From Burkholderiales bacterium (GTDB taxonomy: Bacteria > Pseudomonadota > Gammaproteobacteria > Burkholderiales > Casimicrobiaceae), in assembly GCA_031270015.1 (NCBI GenBank), contig JAISYH010000032.1:22059-86058 (forward strand): 64,000 bases of DNA, written 5' to 3'. The notes below the pieces were generated by a model. That model ran no database searches. It saw only the letters and a list, made by a program, of their open reading frames with translations, and was not told the DNA's origin. Position numbers and translations under genes: made by a program. Within the stretch, counting starts at the first letter, position 1. Each line of letters starts with the position of its first letter. Positions 20,528 through 29,885 of this stretch are shown piece after piece.

Positions 20528-21169
20528 ATGAAACCGGTGTACTGGGATAAAGCAATTCGGATTTTAGCGCGCCGTGATCCGGTGATGCGTAGATTGGTTC
20601 GCGCGTATCCCGAATTTCATTTGCGACGCAGAAGCGACGCGTTCACGACATTGGCAAGGGCTATTGTCGGTCAACAGATTTCCGTAAAAGCGGCAGAAGC
20701 GGTGTGGCGGAAATTTGTGATTGCGGTTGAACCGGAAAACGCGGGTAAGGTTTTCCCTAAATTATTGCCAGCGGCGGTCGCGGCGACAGATGATGAAACG
20801 TTGCGCATGGTGGGGTTATCGCGGCAGAAAGCCGAATACGTTCGGGATTTGGCGCGTCATTTTGCGGAAGGACGCCTTAAACCGCGTTCGTGGAAAAAAC
20901 TTGACGACGAAACATTAATTACAGCATTGTCGTCCGTCAAGGGAATAGGTCGTTGGAGCGCGGAAATGTTTTTGATTTTTCATGAATTACGCGCCGATGT
21001 GTTTCCGGTTGCGGATTTGGGTTTGCAACGTGCCTTGCGCCTGTTTTATCCCGAACAATGCGACGATGTGACGTCGATGCGCAATATTGCCGAAAACTGG
21101 CGTCCGTATCGCAGTGTCGCAACTTGGTATTTATGGCGGTCGCTTGATCCATTGCCCGTAGAATATTAG
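20528..21169 (+). CDS. DNA-3-methyladenine glycosylase II (AlkA-like, HhH-GPD family)
   Basis: This base-excision repair enzyme cuts alkylated purines from DNA. The 213-residue product is the short form that lacks the N-terminal domain of E. coli AlkA. The helix-hairpin-helix (SSVKGIGRWSAEMFL, about 136-150) and the catalytic aspartate (VADLGLQR, Asp163) are present. The N-terminal part has the expected IVGQQISVKAA segment. AGGG precedes ATG 20528. It converges with zapD, with about 30 bp between stop codons. Confidence 0.9.
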   Translation: MKPVYWDKAIRILARRDPVMRRLVRAYPEFHLRRRSDAFTTLARAIVGQQISVKAAEAVWRKFVIAVEPENAGKVFPKLLPAAVAATDDETLRMVGLSRQKAEYVRDLARHFAEGRLKPRSWKKLDDETLITALSSVKGIGRWSAEMFLIFHELRADVFPVADLGLQRALRLFYPEQCDDVTSMRNIAENWRPYRSVATWYLWRSLDPLPVEY

Positions 21170-21201
21170 TGTTAGATATTTTCTGGTATGTTATTACGGC
21201 A

Positions 21202-21963
21202 TCAAAGTTGACAGAGCGTCAACTCGAAAGAGGTGTCGCAGTCACACGGACTACCTCGCGTTATCCCGGCGACGCTGATGAAGCGAATATTAATGGCGTA
21301 TTTATTGGCGCTGATTTCTGGAACGCACGAAATCGCGTCGTTGACCGAAACACGTAAGAGTTGCGCCGTTTTACTGTTATTTTGCATTAACTGGAAAACG
21401 CCGCTCTCGGCGACATAGGGGATGGACTGCCCGCTTTCCCGAAGTAAATTGAGAATGATTCTGACGCCGTTCTGTATCGGTTGGAAAGGTATTATCCATT
21501 GTCGTAGATCATGTCGTCGTTGCTGGACGGGTTGATGTAACCAGAAATGAAATGCCGGCAAGTCAAATCCACTGGCGCCACCGGGCAGAGACATGCGTTG
21601 TTTGATCGACATCAGCCATTCATTTTCGCGTAAATGCGCTCCGACTTTTCCGGTACAAGAAAATATTTCGGAAATCGCTTCGCTAATATCGGTGAGCAGA
21701 CGGTCCAAGGCAGTCAAATCGACATTTTGGCGATGACGCAACGAAGCGAGCGCCAATTTCTGCCGTTCGAGTTCCTGCAATAAATCTGACTTGAGGTCGG
21801 CGCGCGCTGAAACATCAGCGCCTTCGAAAAGGGCTTGTAGTGCGGCATGGTGATCCCAAAATGTTTCTCGCGCTGAAAAGAAGTCGATACGCGCAAAGAT
21901 TCCCTCAAGCCGCATTAGAGTGCGGATACGTTCATTGAGAGGGTGCTCGTAGAAAATGGACAC
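21202..21963 (-). CDS. zapD: Cell division protein ZapD
   Basis: ZapD cross-links FtsZ filaments and helps Z-ring assembly. The 253-residue product begins IFYEHPLNERIRTLMRLE, the hallmark N-terminus of the family (formerly DUF1342/YacF). It has the helical domain, the GGASGFDLPAFHFWLHQP motif and the C-terminal beta domain ending FELTLCQL. The start codon is GTG 21963. It sits directly downstream of coaE, as in many beta- and gammaproteobacteria, but the small zinc-finger gene yacG that often neighbours it is not found here. Confidence 0.93.
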   Translation of the reverse strand: MSIFYEHPLNERIRTLMRLEGIFARIDFFSARETFWDHHAALQALFEGADVSARADLKSDLLQELERQKLALASLRHRQNVDLTALDRLLTDISEAISEIFSCTGKVGAHLRENEWLMSIKQRMSLPGGASGFDLPAFHFWLHQPVQQRRHDLRQWIIPFQPIQNGVRIILNLLRESGQSIPYVAESGVFQLMQNNSKTAQLLRVSVNDAISCVPEISANKYAINIRFISVAGITRGSPCDCDTSFELTLCQL

Positions 21964-22044
21964 TCGAATGGACCGTAGAAATGACCACAGCCCACATTGT
22001 GCCGCAAAACCGGAAAATAATTAAGTCTTTTTTGAGAAAAGCAA

Positions 22045-22641
22045 TCAAGCAAACGAACGATAAAAATTATCGAGTTTGTCAATCTGCGGCAGCAGATCTT
22101 CGTAAGCGCCGCTGTTGTCGATGATGTCGTCGGCTTGAGCGTGGCGTTGTTCGCGGGAATATTGGGTTGCCATGATGGCGCGTACATCGCTTTCGCACAA
22201 ATCACGGGACGTGACAACGCGGGCAATTTGCTGCGATTCGAGACAATCGACAACAAGGATGCGATTCACCAGACGGCGCAAATTAGGTTTTTCCAATAGG
22301 AGCGGCACGATCAATAAGCCATAAGCGCCTTGCCATTGTGCGATACATTGCGCCGCTTCCTCGGTGATATGGGGATGCAGAATGGATTCAAGCTGTTGTC
22401 GTAATTCGGGTTGGGCAAAGATGCGTTGGCGAATCAAGGCGCGGTCAAGAGTTTTATCTGAGAGCAGGATATCGTTACCAAACAACGCGATAATCTCGGG
22501 ATATACTTTGCCGTCGGGCGCGCTGAGTTTACGGGCAAGGTCATCGGCGTCGAGCGTTTCAACGCCAAGATTACGAAATAATTGCGCGACGGTCGACTTT
22601 CCGCAACCGATTCCACCCGTGACGCCGACGATAAGAGACAT
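22045..22641 (-). CDS. coaE: Dephospho-CoA kinase
   Basis: CoaE phosphorylates the ribose 3'-OH of dephospho-CoA in the last step of CoA synthesis. The 198-residue product has the P-loop GGIGCGKST at residues 9-17, the substrate motif DADDLARKL and LLIVPLLLE. The DxxxxQQIxRVxxR-like region appears as VDCLESQQIARVVTSRD. Its ATG is 3 bp after the pilD stop on the same strand, so the two are probably co-transcribed. Confidence 0.96.
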   Translation of the reverse strand: MSLIVGVTGGIGCGKSTVAQLFRNLGVETLDADDLARKLSAPDGKVYPEIIALFGNDILLSDKTLDRALIRQRIFAQPELRQQLESILHPHITEEAAQCIAQWQGAYGLLIVPLLLEKPNLRRLVNRILVVDCLESQQIARVVTSRDLCESDVRAIMATQYSREQRHAQADDIIDNSGAYEDLLPQIDKLDNFYRSFA

Positions 22642-22644
22642 AGA

Positions 22645-23526
22645 TCAAAAGGCAAGCGACGACAAATGCAACCATTGTATAAGGTGAGACTTAAAAAACA
22701 GAACGATGGCGCCAGCAATCGCTAAAAAGGGCCCGAATGGCATTGGGGTATCGTGATCGCGTCCGCGCGCGATCATCAATACGATACCGATCACAACGCC
22801 GACGACAGAAGATATCAGGATGATCGGTAACAGCGCTGTCCAGCCCAGCCATGCGCCGAGCGCCGCGAGGAGTTTGAAGTCGCCATATCCCATACCTTCT
22901 TTGCCACGCAGCAGTTTAAACGCCCAATAAACCGACCATAGTATGAGATAACCGACAATCGCGCCGATTACCGCGCTGGCAAGCGGCGCGAAAAGACCGA
23001 ACAAATTGACGATCAGCCCCGCCCACAATAAGGACAATGTTAAATCGTCCGGCAATAACTGTGTATCAAAGTCGATGAAAGTCAGCGCCAACAACGTCCA
23101 TAAAAAGAGGCAGGCGGTCACCGCTTGCCAGCTTGCTCCGAAATGCCAAAAGGCGAGTCCTGCCAAAAGCCCGCCCAGAAATTCGACAAAGGGATAGCGG
23201 GTGGAAATCGGCGCCTGACATTGCGCACATTTTCCGCGCAATACTAACCAGGAAAGGAGTGGGATGTTTTCAAGTGCGGTGATTTTATGACCACAAGTCG
23301 GACACGCCGAACGTGGGATAGCCAGGTTATAGGTAGATTCTTCTGGAAGCGGTTCTCCACGCAATTCGGCGCATTGCCGATTCCATTCGCGCTCAAGCAT
23401 TTTGGGCAGACGGTAAATCACGACATTGAGAAAACTGCCGATACACAACCCGATGACCACAGCGCAAATTATTAGGATCAATGGATAATCAAACAGCGGC
23501 CATAGCGGGAGCGGGGATAAAGGCAT
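22645..23526 (-). CDS. pilD: Prepilin leader peptidase / N-methyltransferase PilD
   Basis: PilD is the inner-membrane aspartyl protease that cleaves type IV prepilin leaders and methylates the new N-terminus. The 293-residue product has the N-terminal IGSFLNVVIYRLP motif. The cytoplasmic zinc-type tetracysteine loop is C75-x2-C78 and C100-x2-C103. The two catalytic aspartate regions are FIDFDTQLLPD near 150-160 and GYGDFKLL (Asp216). Eight or so membrane helices are evident. It lies downstream of pilC, separated by a strong hairpin. Confidence 0.95.
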   Translation of the reverse strand: MPLSPLPLWPLFDYPLILIICAVVIGLCIGSFLNVVIYRLPKMLEREWNRQCAELRGEPLPEESTYNLAIPRSACPTCGHKITALENIPLLSWLVLRGKCAQCQAPISTRYPFVEFLGGLLAGLAFWHFGASWQAVTACLFLWTLLALTFIDFDTQLLPDDLTLSLLWAGLIVNLFGLFAPLASAVIGAIVGYLILWSVYWAFKLLRGKEGMGYGDFKLLAALGAWLGWTALLPIILISSVVGVVIGIVLMIARGRDHDTPMPFGPFLAIAGAIVLFFKSHLIQWLHLSSLAF

Positions 23527-23548
23527 ACGATTGAAGTCGGAACAAAAT

Positions 23549-23583
23549 CCATTTTCCGAGGTGTGGGAACCCTCGGAAAATGG
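23549..23583 (-). terminator. Perfect 13-bp hairpin between pilC and pilD
   Basis: The arms at 23549-23561 and 23571-23583 are perfectly complementary around a 9-base loop. On the minus strand the structure follows pilC by about 30 bp and is followed by ATTTTGTT, only a weak T run. It may attenuate transcription into pilD-coaE-zapD or stabilise pilBC mRNA. Confidence 0.55.
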
Positions 23584-23611
23584 AGGAAGTGAAGAAGAAA
23601 TTTATAGAAAT

Positions 23612-24865
23612 TTATCCAACAACATTGCCTAATTGGAAAATGGGCAGATAAATCGAGATAACGATCCCGCCGATTACGACACCAAGAATAACGATGATCA
23701 TCGGCTGCAGCAAACTGGACAATGATTCAACCGCATCGTCAACTTCACGCTCATAAAAATCAGCGATTTTGGTCAACATTTCGTCCAGAGCGCCAGACTC
23801 TTCGCCGATTTGCGTCATTTGCAATACCATCGAAGGAAAGAGTTGTGAATTGGTCATGGCGTTGGTCAATGACGCGCCGGTACTGACTTCGATTTTGATT
23901 TTTTTGGTCGCTTCTGCGTAAACGCCATTACCTGACGAGCCGCCAACGCTGTCGAGCGCTTCTACCAACGGCACGCCGGCGGAAAACATCGTCGATAAAG
24001 TTCGCGTCCAACGCGCCAATGTGGATTTTTCAATCAGAGGACCGAAGACAGGTAGGCGTAATAAAGTACGGTCGACCAGCATTCGAAACGACGCGGAACG
24101 TTTGTGAATGGCAACGATACCGACAACCGACGCGATGATCGAGATAAGGAAAAGAAGACCGTGATTGACGACGAGATTGGATAAAGCAACGACGAATTGT
24201 GTTGGCAACGGGAGTGATGCGTTCATGTCATTAAACATCTTAACAAAAGCAGGGATTACTTTATACATGATCACACCGATCACGGCAGCGGTAATGACCA
24301 ACACGGCAATGGGGTAGGTCAATGCCGATTTGATTTTCCCTTTTAACGCAATAGTCTTTTCTTGATATGTCGCCAGCCGGTCAAGCACATTGTCGAGAAT
24401 ACCGGCTGCCTCGCCCGCCGCGACCAGGTTGCAGTACAGGTCGTTGAAATACAACGGATGAGCGCGAAACGCTTGCGCCATACTGGAACCGGATTCGATT
24501 TTCCCTTTGATATCGAACAAAAGGCGAGAGAATCTCGGGTTTTCGTGACCACGCCCGATGATGTCAAAAGTTTGCAATAACGGTACGCCGGCTTTCATCA
24601 TAGTCGCCAATTGGCGGGTGAAAAAACTGATGTCTTTGGACTTGATCGATCTGCCACCGCTGAAGGATTTCTTCCTGATTTTCTGGACTTTGACGCCTTG
24701 TCGGCGTAACGCCGCGGTGACACTGCTGCTGGAGGCGCCGCGCATTTCGCCGCGGACGGAACGCCCGCCTTTGTCAACGCCTTTCCAGACAAAAAGCGCT
24801 TCGTGAGCTTGTCTTCTTGTCGATGAGCTTTTTGTTTCTTGCCGCCGTGTTGCTGCTGTTGCCAT
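23612..24865 (-). CDS. pilC: Type IV pilus inner-membrane platform protein PilC
   Basis: PilC anchors the pilus motor in the inner membrane. The 417-residue product has the duplicated T2SSF domain: two cytoplasmic helical bundles (about 80-200 and 285-400). Each contains the characteristic Gly-Ala-Leu pattern (GVPLLQTFDIIG and GVPLVEALDSVGG). Three membrane helices are present near 180-205, 235-255 and 385-410. GGAGAATTATT precedes ATG 24865. It lies 15 bp downstream of pilB. Confidence 0.96.
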   Translation of the reverse strand: MATAATRRQETKSSSTRRQAHEALFVWKGVDKGGRSVRGEMRGASSSSVTAALRRQGVKVQKIRKKSFSGGRSIKSKDISFFTRQLATMMKAGVPLLQTFDIIGRGHENPRFSRLLFDIKGKIESGSSMAQAFRAHPLYFNDLYCNLVAAGEAAGILDNVLDRLATYQEKTIALKGKIKSALTYPIAVLVITAAVIGVIMYKVIPAFVKMFNDMNASLPLPTQFVVALSNLVVNHGLLFLISIIASVVGIVAIHKRSASFRMLVDRTLLRLPVFGPLIEKSTLARWTRTLSTMFSAGVPLVEALDSVGGSSGNGVYAEATKKIKIEVSTGASLTNAMTNSQLFPSMVLQMTQIGEESGALDEMLTKIADFYEREVDDAVESLSSLLQPMIIVILGVVIGGIVISIYLPIFQLGNVVG

Positions 24866-24880
24866 AATAATTCTCCCGGG

Positions 24881-26596
24881 TTATTCATTGGTAATTGCTT
24901 CGATCTCTTCCAGAGAGGTGACGCCGTTTTTCACTTTAACCAAACCAGATTGTCGCAGGCTTTTGACGCCGTCGCGTTGTGCTTGAGCGGCGATGTCGAG
25001 CGATGTGCCTTCTTTCATGATGATTTCACGCAAGGCGTCGGAAATGGGCATGACTTCATAGACGCCGACTCGTCCCTTGTAACCGGTTTTCTTGCAGGCT
25101 GGGCAACCGACAGGACCATAAGGTTGCCAGCTGCCATCGAGTTCGTTTTCTCGAAAACCGGCGGAAAGCAAAACCTTATGCGGTAAATCGACCGGTTTTT
25201 TACATTTGCCGCATAGTCTTCTGCCTAAACGCTGTGCCGTAATCAAAATGACCGACGAAGCGATGTTGAACGCAGGGACACCCATATTCGCCAAACGGGT
25301 CAATGTCGTCGGCGCGTCATTAGTATGTAATGTGGACATGACCAAGTGACCTGTTTGCGCCGCTTTGATAGCAATATCGGCGGTTTCGAAGTCACGGATT
25401 TCGCCGACCATCACAATGTCCGGATCTTGTCGCAAAAATGCGCGCAATGCGGTAGCAAACGTCAAACCAGCTTTGTCGTTGACATTGACTTGATTGACGC
25501 CGGGCAACTGGATTTCCGCCGGATCCTCGGCGGTCGAGATATTGACACCGGGCTGGTTCAGGATATTGAGACAAGTATACAGCGAAACGGTTTTGCCGCT
25601 GCCGGTTGGACCTGTGACCAGAATCATTCCGTAGGGGCGGGCGATGGCATTCAACAAAAGCTCTTGCTGATCTGGCTCATAGCCGAGAGCATCAATTCCC
25701 AGCTTTACCCCCGACGAGTCCAGAATCCGCATCACGACTTTTTCGCCATAAAGCGTCGGCAATGTGGAGACGCGGAAATCAATGGTTTTTTGGTTGGACA
25801 ATAAAAGCTTCATCCGCCCGTCTTGCGGTACACGCTTCTCCGAAATGTCCAGTCGGGAAATGACTTTGATTCGTGACGCGATAGGTTCGCGTAGATCTAT
25901 GGGCGGTTGAACGATTTCCTGCAATTCGCCGTCGATACGATACCGGATGCGAAAGAACTTTTCGTAAGGTTCGAAATGAATATCGGACGCGCCCATCTGA
26001 ATTGCGTCGAGCAGAATTTTTTGAAGGTAACGGACAACCGGCGAGTTTTCGACTTCACTGCTTTCTTCGGAAACAGCGGATAGCCCTTCCAAAGATAGAT
26101 CCATTTCCGCCATTTCTGCGGCAGCTTCTTCTAGAGAAACACCGCTTTCTTCAACTCGTTTCTGGATGACGGCGCCTAGTTTGTTGTCTTCAACCAGAAC
26201 CGGAACGACTTGAAGGTTGGTTTTGAAACGTATTTCATCGAGCGCCGCCAAGTTAGTTGGGTCGGAAACGGCGACAAACAACGTTTTTCCACGCAGATGC
26301 AGAGGCATGATTCTGTACTGCGATGCAAATTTGGGTTCGAAATGTTCGGTAGCGGAACGCTCGAAATTATATGAGTCCAGGTCATATAAAGGAACCCCAA
26401 AGCTTTGAGCGGCGAAAAGTCCAAGCTCGTTCGCCGTCATCTTTCGCGTCAATAGAAATTGCTCAACGAACGCGATGCCGTTATTTCTCGCCTGCGCGGC
26501 AAGGTTTTCCGCTTCTTTCTGGGATAGCGTCTGTTGCTTGACCAACGCGCGCGCCAATCCGCTGATGACCGGAGTAGAGGAAAGTTGTACAGCCAT
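24881..26596 (-). CDS. pilB: Type IV pilus assembly ATPase PilB
   Basis: PilB is the hexameric cytoplasmic ATPase that powers pilus extension. The 571-residue product has an N-terminal MshEN-type domain (LGLFAAQSFGVPLYDLDSYN). The GspE/PilB core carries Walker A GPTGSGKT, the Asp and His boxes, and Walker B-region DPDIVMVGEIRD. A zinc-binding tetracysteine is present (CGKC and CPAC). ATG 26596 is used; the TTG two codons earlier is less likely. No pilin gene is adjacent, so the major pilin must be elsewhere. Confidence 0.96.
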   Translation of the reverse strand: MAVQLSSTPVISGLARALVKQQTLSQKEAENLAAQARNNGIAFVEQFLLTRKMTANELGLFAAQSFGVPLYDLDSYNFERSATEHFEPKFASQYRIMPLHLRGKTLFVAVSDPTNLAALDEIRFKTNLQVVPVLVEDNKLGAVIQKRVEESGVSLEEAAAEMAEMDLSLEGLSAVSEESSEVENSPVVRYLQKILLDAIQMGASDIHFEPYEKFFRIRYRIDGELQEIVQPPIDLREPIASRIKVISRLDISEKRVPQDGRMKLLLSNQKTIDFRVSTLPTLYGEKVVMRILDSSGVKLGIDALGYEPDQQELLLNAIARPYGMILVTGPTGSGKTVSLYTCLNILNQPGVNISTAEDPAEIQLPGVNQVNVNDKAGLTFATALRAFLRQDPDIVMVGEIRDFETADIAIKAAQTGHLVMSTLHTNDAPTTLTRLANMGVPAFNIASSVILITAQRLGRRLCGKCKKPVDLPHKVLLSAGFRENELDGSWQPYGPVGCPACKKTGYKGRVGVYEVMPISDALREIIMKEGTSLDIAAQAQRDGVKSLRQSGLVKVKNGVTSLEEIEAITNE

Positions 26597-26678
26597 AAAC
26601 AAAGCTTATTGAAATATTATTCCTATGCCCTGAAAATCTATGTCGTAAGCGTATTTCAATGTTTTCAATACGATATCC

Positions 26679-27563
26679 TTATCCATCCGATAATGCCCGC
26701 TCTTGTTCGATTTGTAAAGGCGGCGTGGTGGCAGGCGCTTTGAGAAAGGTCTTCTCATCATCGATCATGCGCAGTTTTACAACATATATCCGGTTTTTTT
26801 TGACTTGCAGCACGGATATGCGGTAACCGTAAAGATCGAACTGAGTTCCAGCTTCGGGAATTTCACCAAGGTTTTCGATAATCAATCCGCTCAACGTTTT
26901 GGGTCCATCCAACGGGAAATCACTGCCAATCCGGCGGTTGAGCGCCCGCAGTGGCGTACTTGCGTCGATCACGATACCGTCTTGGGACAATACCGTCACG
27001 GCGGTTTGCTTTTGTGGCAGTAGCGTCGCGGCAATTTCATTCGTCAAGTCAGACTGTGTTACCAATCCTTGCAATTCTCCGTACTCATCGACGACTAGCC
27101 CCATCCTTTGCTCATCAAGACGGAATTGCTCGATTTGCTTTAATAACGGTGTGGCGGAAGGAATGTAATAAGCGGGGCGTAGCAATGCGCGCAAAGTTTC
27201 AACGTCTAGAGTAGGCATTGCGGAAAGACGTAACGCGTCACGCAAATCCAGTACGCCGACGATCTTGTCTAACACGCTTTCATAGACCGGCAAACGCAGA
27301 TGATGATAAGACACAATTTGTTGGCGCAACAGGGTAGGGTCGTCCTCGAGATCAATCGCCTGAATATTGGGGCGCGGAATCATGACGTCGTCGACGCAAA
27401 CATCCGCTAGCGAGGAAAACGTGGCTTCCAGAACGAACGCAGTTCCTTGTTCTTCGGAAACTGTTTTCGGATGCGCATGCTCACCCTTACGGAGATGGTC
27501 GTATAGGAAACGGGCGATCAAGCCGAGCAGAAAACCGAGAACGAGCCAAAAAACGATGGTCAT
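26679..27563 (-). CDS. CorC/HlyC-family CBS-domain protein with a single N-terminal membrane helix
   Basis: The 294-residue product has one N-terminal membrane helix (residues 3-20). A CBS-pair region follows (VDDVMIPRPNIQAID ... GLVVDEYGELQGLVTQSDL), then the C-terminal transporter-associated CorC_HlyC domain (DFPLDGPKTLSGLIIENLG). Family members usually either have a four-helix DUF21 domain (about 420 residues) or are fully soluble like CorC/YbeX. This one keeps a single helix and so is intermediate. The family is linked to magnesium/cobalt efflux. It sits beside a CcsA-type gene and ffh, an arrangement common in betaproteobacteria. Confidence 0.82.
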   Translation of the reverse strand: MTIVFWLVLGFLLGLIARFLYDHLRKGEHAHPKTVSEEQGTAFVLEATFSSLADVCVDDVMIPRPNIQAIDLEDDPTLLRQQIVSYHHLRLPVYESVLDKIVGVLDLRDALRLSAMPTLDVETLRALLRPAYYIPSATPLLKQIEQFRLDEQRMGLVVDEYGELQGLVTQSDLTNEIAATLLPQKQTAVTVLSQDGIVIDASTPLRALNRRIGSDFPLDGPKTLSGLIIENLGEIPEAGTQFDLYGYRISVLQVKKNRIYVVKLRMIDDEKTFLKAPATTPPLQIEQERALSDG

Positions 27564-27582
27564 TTAAAAGAGATCAATGGGG

Positions 27583-28398
27583 CTATAAAATGATTTCGAC
27601 AATAAATTTATAACCAAGATAGGCGAGCAACAGCGTTGCCGTTCCCGAGAGAATCCAATACAGCGCGCGCCTTCCGCGCCAGCCGAAGCGCCAGCGTCCC
27701 AAGAGCAATGTGCCGAAAATCAACCAAGCGATGATCGAAAGTGAAGTCTTGTGCGTCAGCTCAAAAGGCTTGCCAAAAATTTCTTCAGTAAAAAACAGAC
27801 CGCTGATGAGCGTTAAGGTCAACAAAACAAAAGCCAGAGTAATCAGCCGGAACAGGTAATGTTCGAGCGTCAGCAGAGGAGGCGTACGCGAAGGATTTTC
27901 GCTGGTCACGCCACGGTGCAATCGTTTTTCGAGTCCCAACATTGCCAGTGCCTGCATCGCGGCGACAAAAAACAACGCATAAGCGGAAATCGCAATCGCA
28001 ATATGAAACGCCGCCCACGAATGCGTCGAATACGCGTACAGATAATTACCTGGCAATAATGCGGGCATCAACGCCGCCAACGCGGCGCCACCGAGTACGA
28101 TACTGGAAAAACCCGCCAGCGCGCGCATCAATCCAGAAACCCAAGCGACCAGCACGCACAAAAAAGCCACCAATGATGTCGCGTTACCAATGGAAATATC
28201 AATTCCGTCGGGCGTGGCAATAGCCCGAAAGAGCGCGCACGCGTGTAATCCCAGTGTCAATAGAGCGAAAACGCGGACGTATATGGGCATGGATGTATCA
28301 TCATTATTCGGACGCAACGAAGTTCGCCAGCGCGCCCAAGCGCCGACAGCGTATAACGCAGCGACGACAAAATGAAAAAACGAAAGCGGTATAATCAT
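27583..28398 (-). CDS. Inner-membrane protein of the CcsA/YpjD cytochrome c assembly-like family
   Basis: The 271-residue product has about eight membrane helices. It shows the CcsA-like pattern: SWAAFHIAIAISAYALFFVAA, LEHYLFRLITLAFVLLTLTL and FELTHKTSLSIIAWLIFG, with conserved histidines in FH and THK. Family members (YpjD in E. coli) lie beside ffh in many proteobacteria. Their exact role is poorly known despite the relation to haem-handling CcsA. ATG 28398 is chosen; a TTG three codons upstream is possible. It is divergent from ffh. Confidence 0.83.
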   Translation of the reverse strand: MIIPLSFFHFVVAALYAVGAWARWRTSLRPNNDDTSMPIYVRVFALLTLGLHACALFRAIATPDGIDISIGNATSLVAFLCVLVAWVSGLMRALAGFSSIVLGGAALAALMPALLPGNYLYAYSTHSWAAFHIAIAISAYALFFVAAMQALAMLGLEKRLHRGVTSENPSRTPPLLTLEHYLFRLITLAFVLLTLTLISGLFFTEEIFGKPFELTHKTSLSIIAWLIFGTLLLGRWRFGWRGRRALYWILSGTATLLLAYLGYKFIVEIIL

Positions 28399-28521
28399 AA
28401 GAATCAATTATTCTACCATTGACTTTCTCTAAGTTTCCAAAGGCGTTTCACTGTTGCAATATTTGTGACGATGTGGCGGAGAAAGAAAATGATGTGAATT
28501 CGTGTTGAAAATAGGATAACT

Positions 28522-29871
28522 ATGTTTGATAACCTCACTCAGCGTCTGTCGCGTGTCGTCAAAACCCTAAAGGGCGAAGCTCGGCTTACCGAAGAAAACA
28601 TTCAAGAAGCATTGCGAGAAGTACGTTTGGCGCTTCTGGAAGCGGATGTCGCGTTACCTGTAGTGCGCGATTTTATTCAACGAGTGCGAGAAAAAGCCGT
28701 CGGGGAAGATGTCGTCGGTTCATTGACGCCTGGTCAGGCGCTGATCGGCGTCGTTCATCGTGAAATGACAGCGTTGATGGGCGGCGAAGCCGTGCCGCTC
28801 AATCTGGCGGTGACGCCGCCGGCGATCATACTCATGGCGGGTTTACAGGGTGTTGGGAAAACCACCAGTGTTGCCAAACTGGCGCGGTTACTTAAAGAAA
28901 CGCAAAAGAAAAAAGTGTTGCTGGTATCAGCGGATGTATATCGTCCGGCAGCAATCACGCAGTTGGAAACACTGGCGGCACAGGTCGGCGTTGATTTCTT
29001 TTCGTCGTCACCCGAGCAGAAGCCCGTAGATATTGCGCAATCGGCATGGGCATGGGCGAAAAAACATTATTATGACATATTGATTATCGATACCGCCGGA
29101 CGGCTTTCTATTGATGAAACGATGATGCAGGAAATCGCCGCGCTGTATCGGGCAGTTACTCCGGCTGAAACGTTGTTCGTCGTTGACGCGATGCAGGGTC
29201 AGGATGCCGTGAACACCACCGCGGCGTTCCGCGAAGCCGTACCATTGACCGGCGTCGTGCTGACCAAACTCGACGGTGATGCGCGCGGCGGCGCGGCATT
29301 GTCGGTACGCTGGGTGACGCAAGTACCGATCAAATTTGCTGGAGTTTCCGAGAAAACGGACGGCTTAGAAGTTTTTCATCCCGAACGAATGGCATCGCGC
29401 GTTCTCGGTATGGGCGATGTGCTGTCACTGATTGAGGATGCGCAGCGCACGGTTGATGCGGAAAAAGCGCAGGCGTTGGCGAAAAAAATCAAGACAGGCA
29501 AAGGATTTACGCTGGAAGATTTCAAAGAGCAGATCGAGCAAATGCGGAAAATGGGAAGTATCCAAAACTTGCTCGAAAAATTACCGGCAGAATTAGCGCA
29601 GGCGGCGCAAAATGTGCCGATGCAAGATCGGAAAATCAATCGGATGGAAGGGATCATCAATTCGATGACGTCCGCCGAACGCCGTAAGCCGGAAATGATC
29701 AAAGCGTCGCGCAAAAGGCGCATTGCTGCAGGCGCAGGTGTGAGCGTACAGGAAGTCAACCAGCTCTTGAAACAGTTTGAGCAAACACAGAAAATGATGA
29801 AAATGGTCGCCAAAGGCGGTCTTCAGAAGATGATGCGCGGCATGCGCGGGATCATGCCGGGAATGCGTTGA
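28522..29871 (+). CDS. ffh: Signal recognition particle protein Ffh
   Basis: Ffh is the SRP54 GTPase that, with 4.5S RNA, targets inner-membrane proteins during translation. The 449-residue product begins MFDNLTQRLSRVVKTLKG (N domain). The G domain carries GLQGVGKTT (G1), DTAGRL (G3) and TKLDGDARGG (G4/closing loop). A Met-rich M domain at the end (QKMMKMVAKGGLQKMMRGM) binds the RNA and signal peptides. The 4.5S RNA gene is not recognised in this window. Confidence 0.98.
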   Translation: MFDNLTQRLSRVVKTLKGEARLTEENIQEALREVRLALLEADVALPVVRDFIQRVREKAVGEDVVGSLTPGQALIGVVHREMTALMGGEAVPLNLAVTPPAIILMAGLQGVGKTTSVAKLARLLKETQKKKVLLVSADVYRPAAITQLETLAAQVGVDFFSSSPEQKPVDIAQSAWAWAKKHYYDILIIDTAGRLSIDETMMQEIAALYRAVTPAETLFVVDAMQGQDAVNTTAAFREAVPLTGVVLTKLDGDARGGAALSVRWVTQVPIKFAGVSEKTDGLEVFHPERMASRVLGMGDVLSLIEDAQRTVDAEKAQALAKKIKTGKGFTLEDFKEQIEQMRKMGSIQNLLEKLPAELAQAAQNVPMQDRKINRMEGIINSMTSAERRKPEMIKASRKRRIAAGAGVSVQEVNQLLKQFEQTQKMMKMVAKGGLQKMMRGMRGIMPGMR

Positions 29872-29885
29872 ATGGAAAGAGAGCG

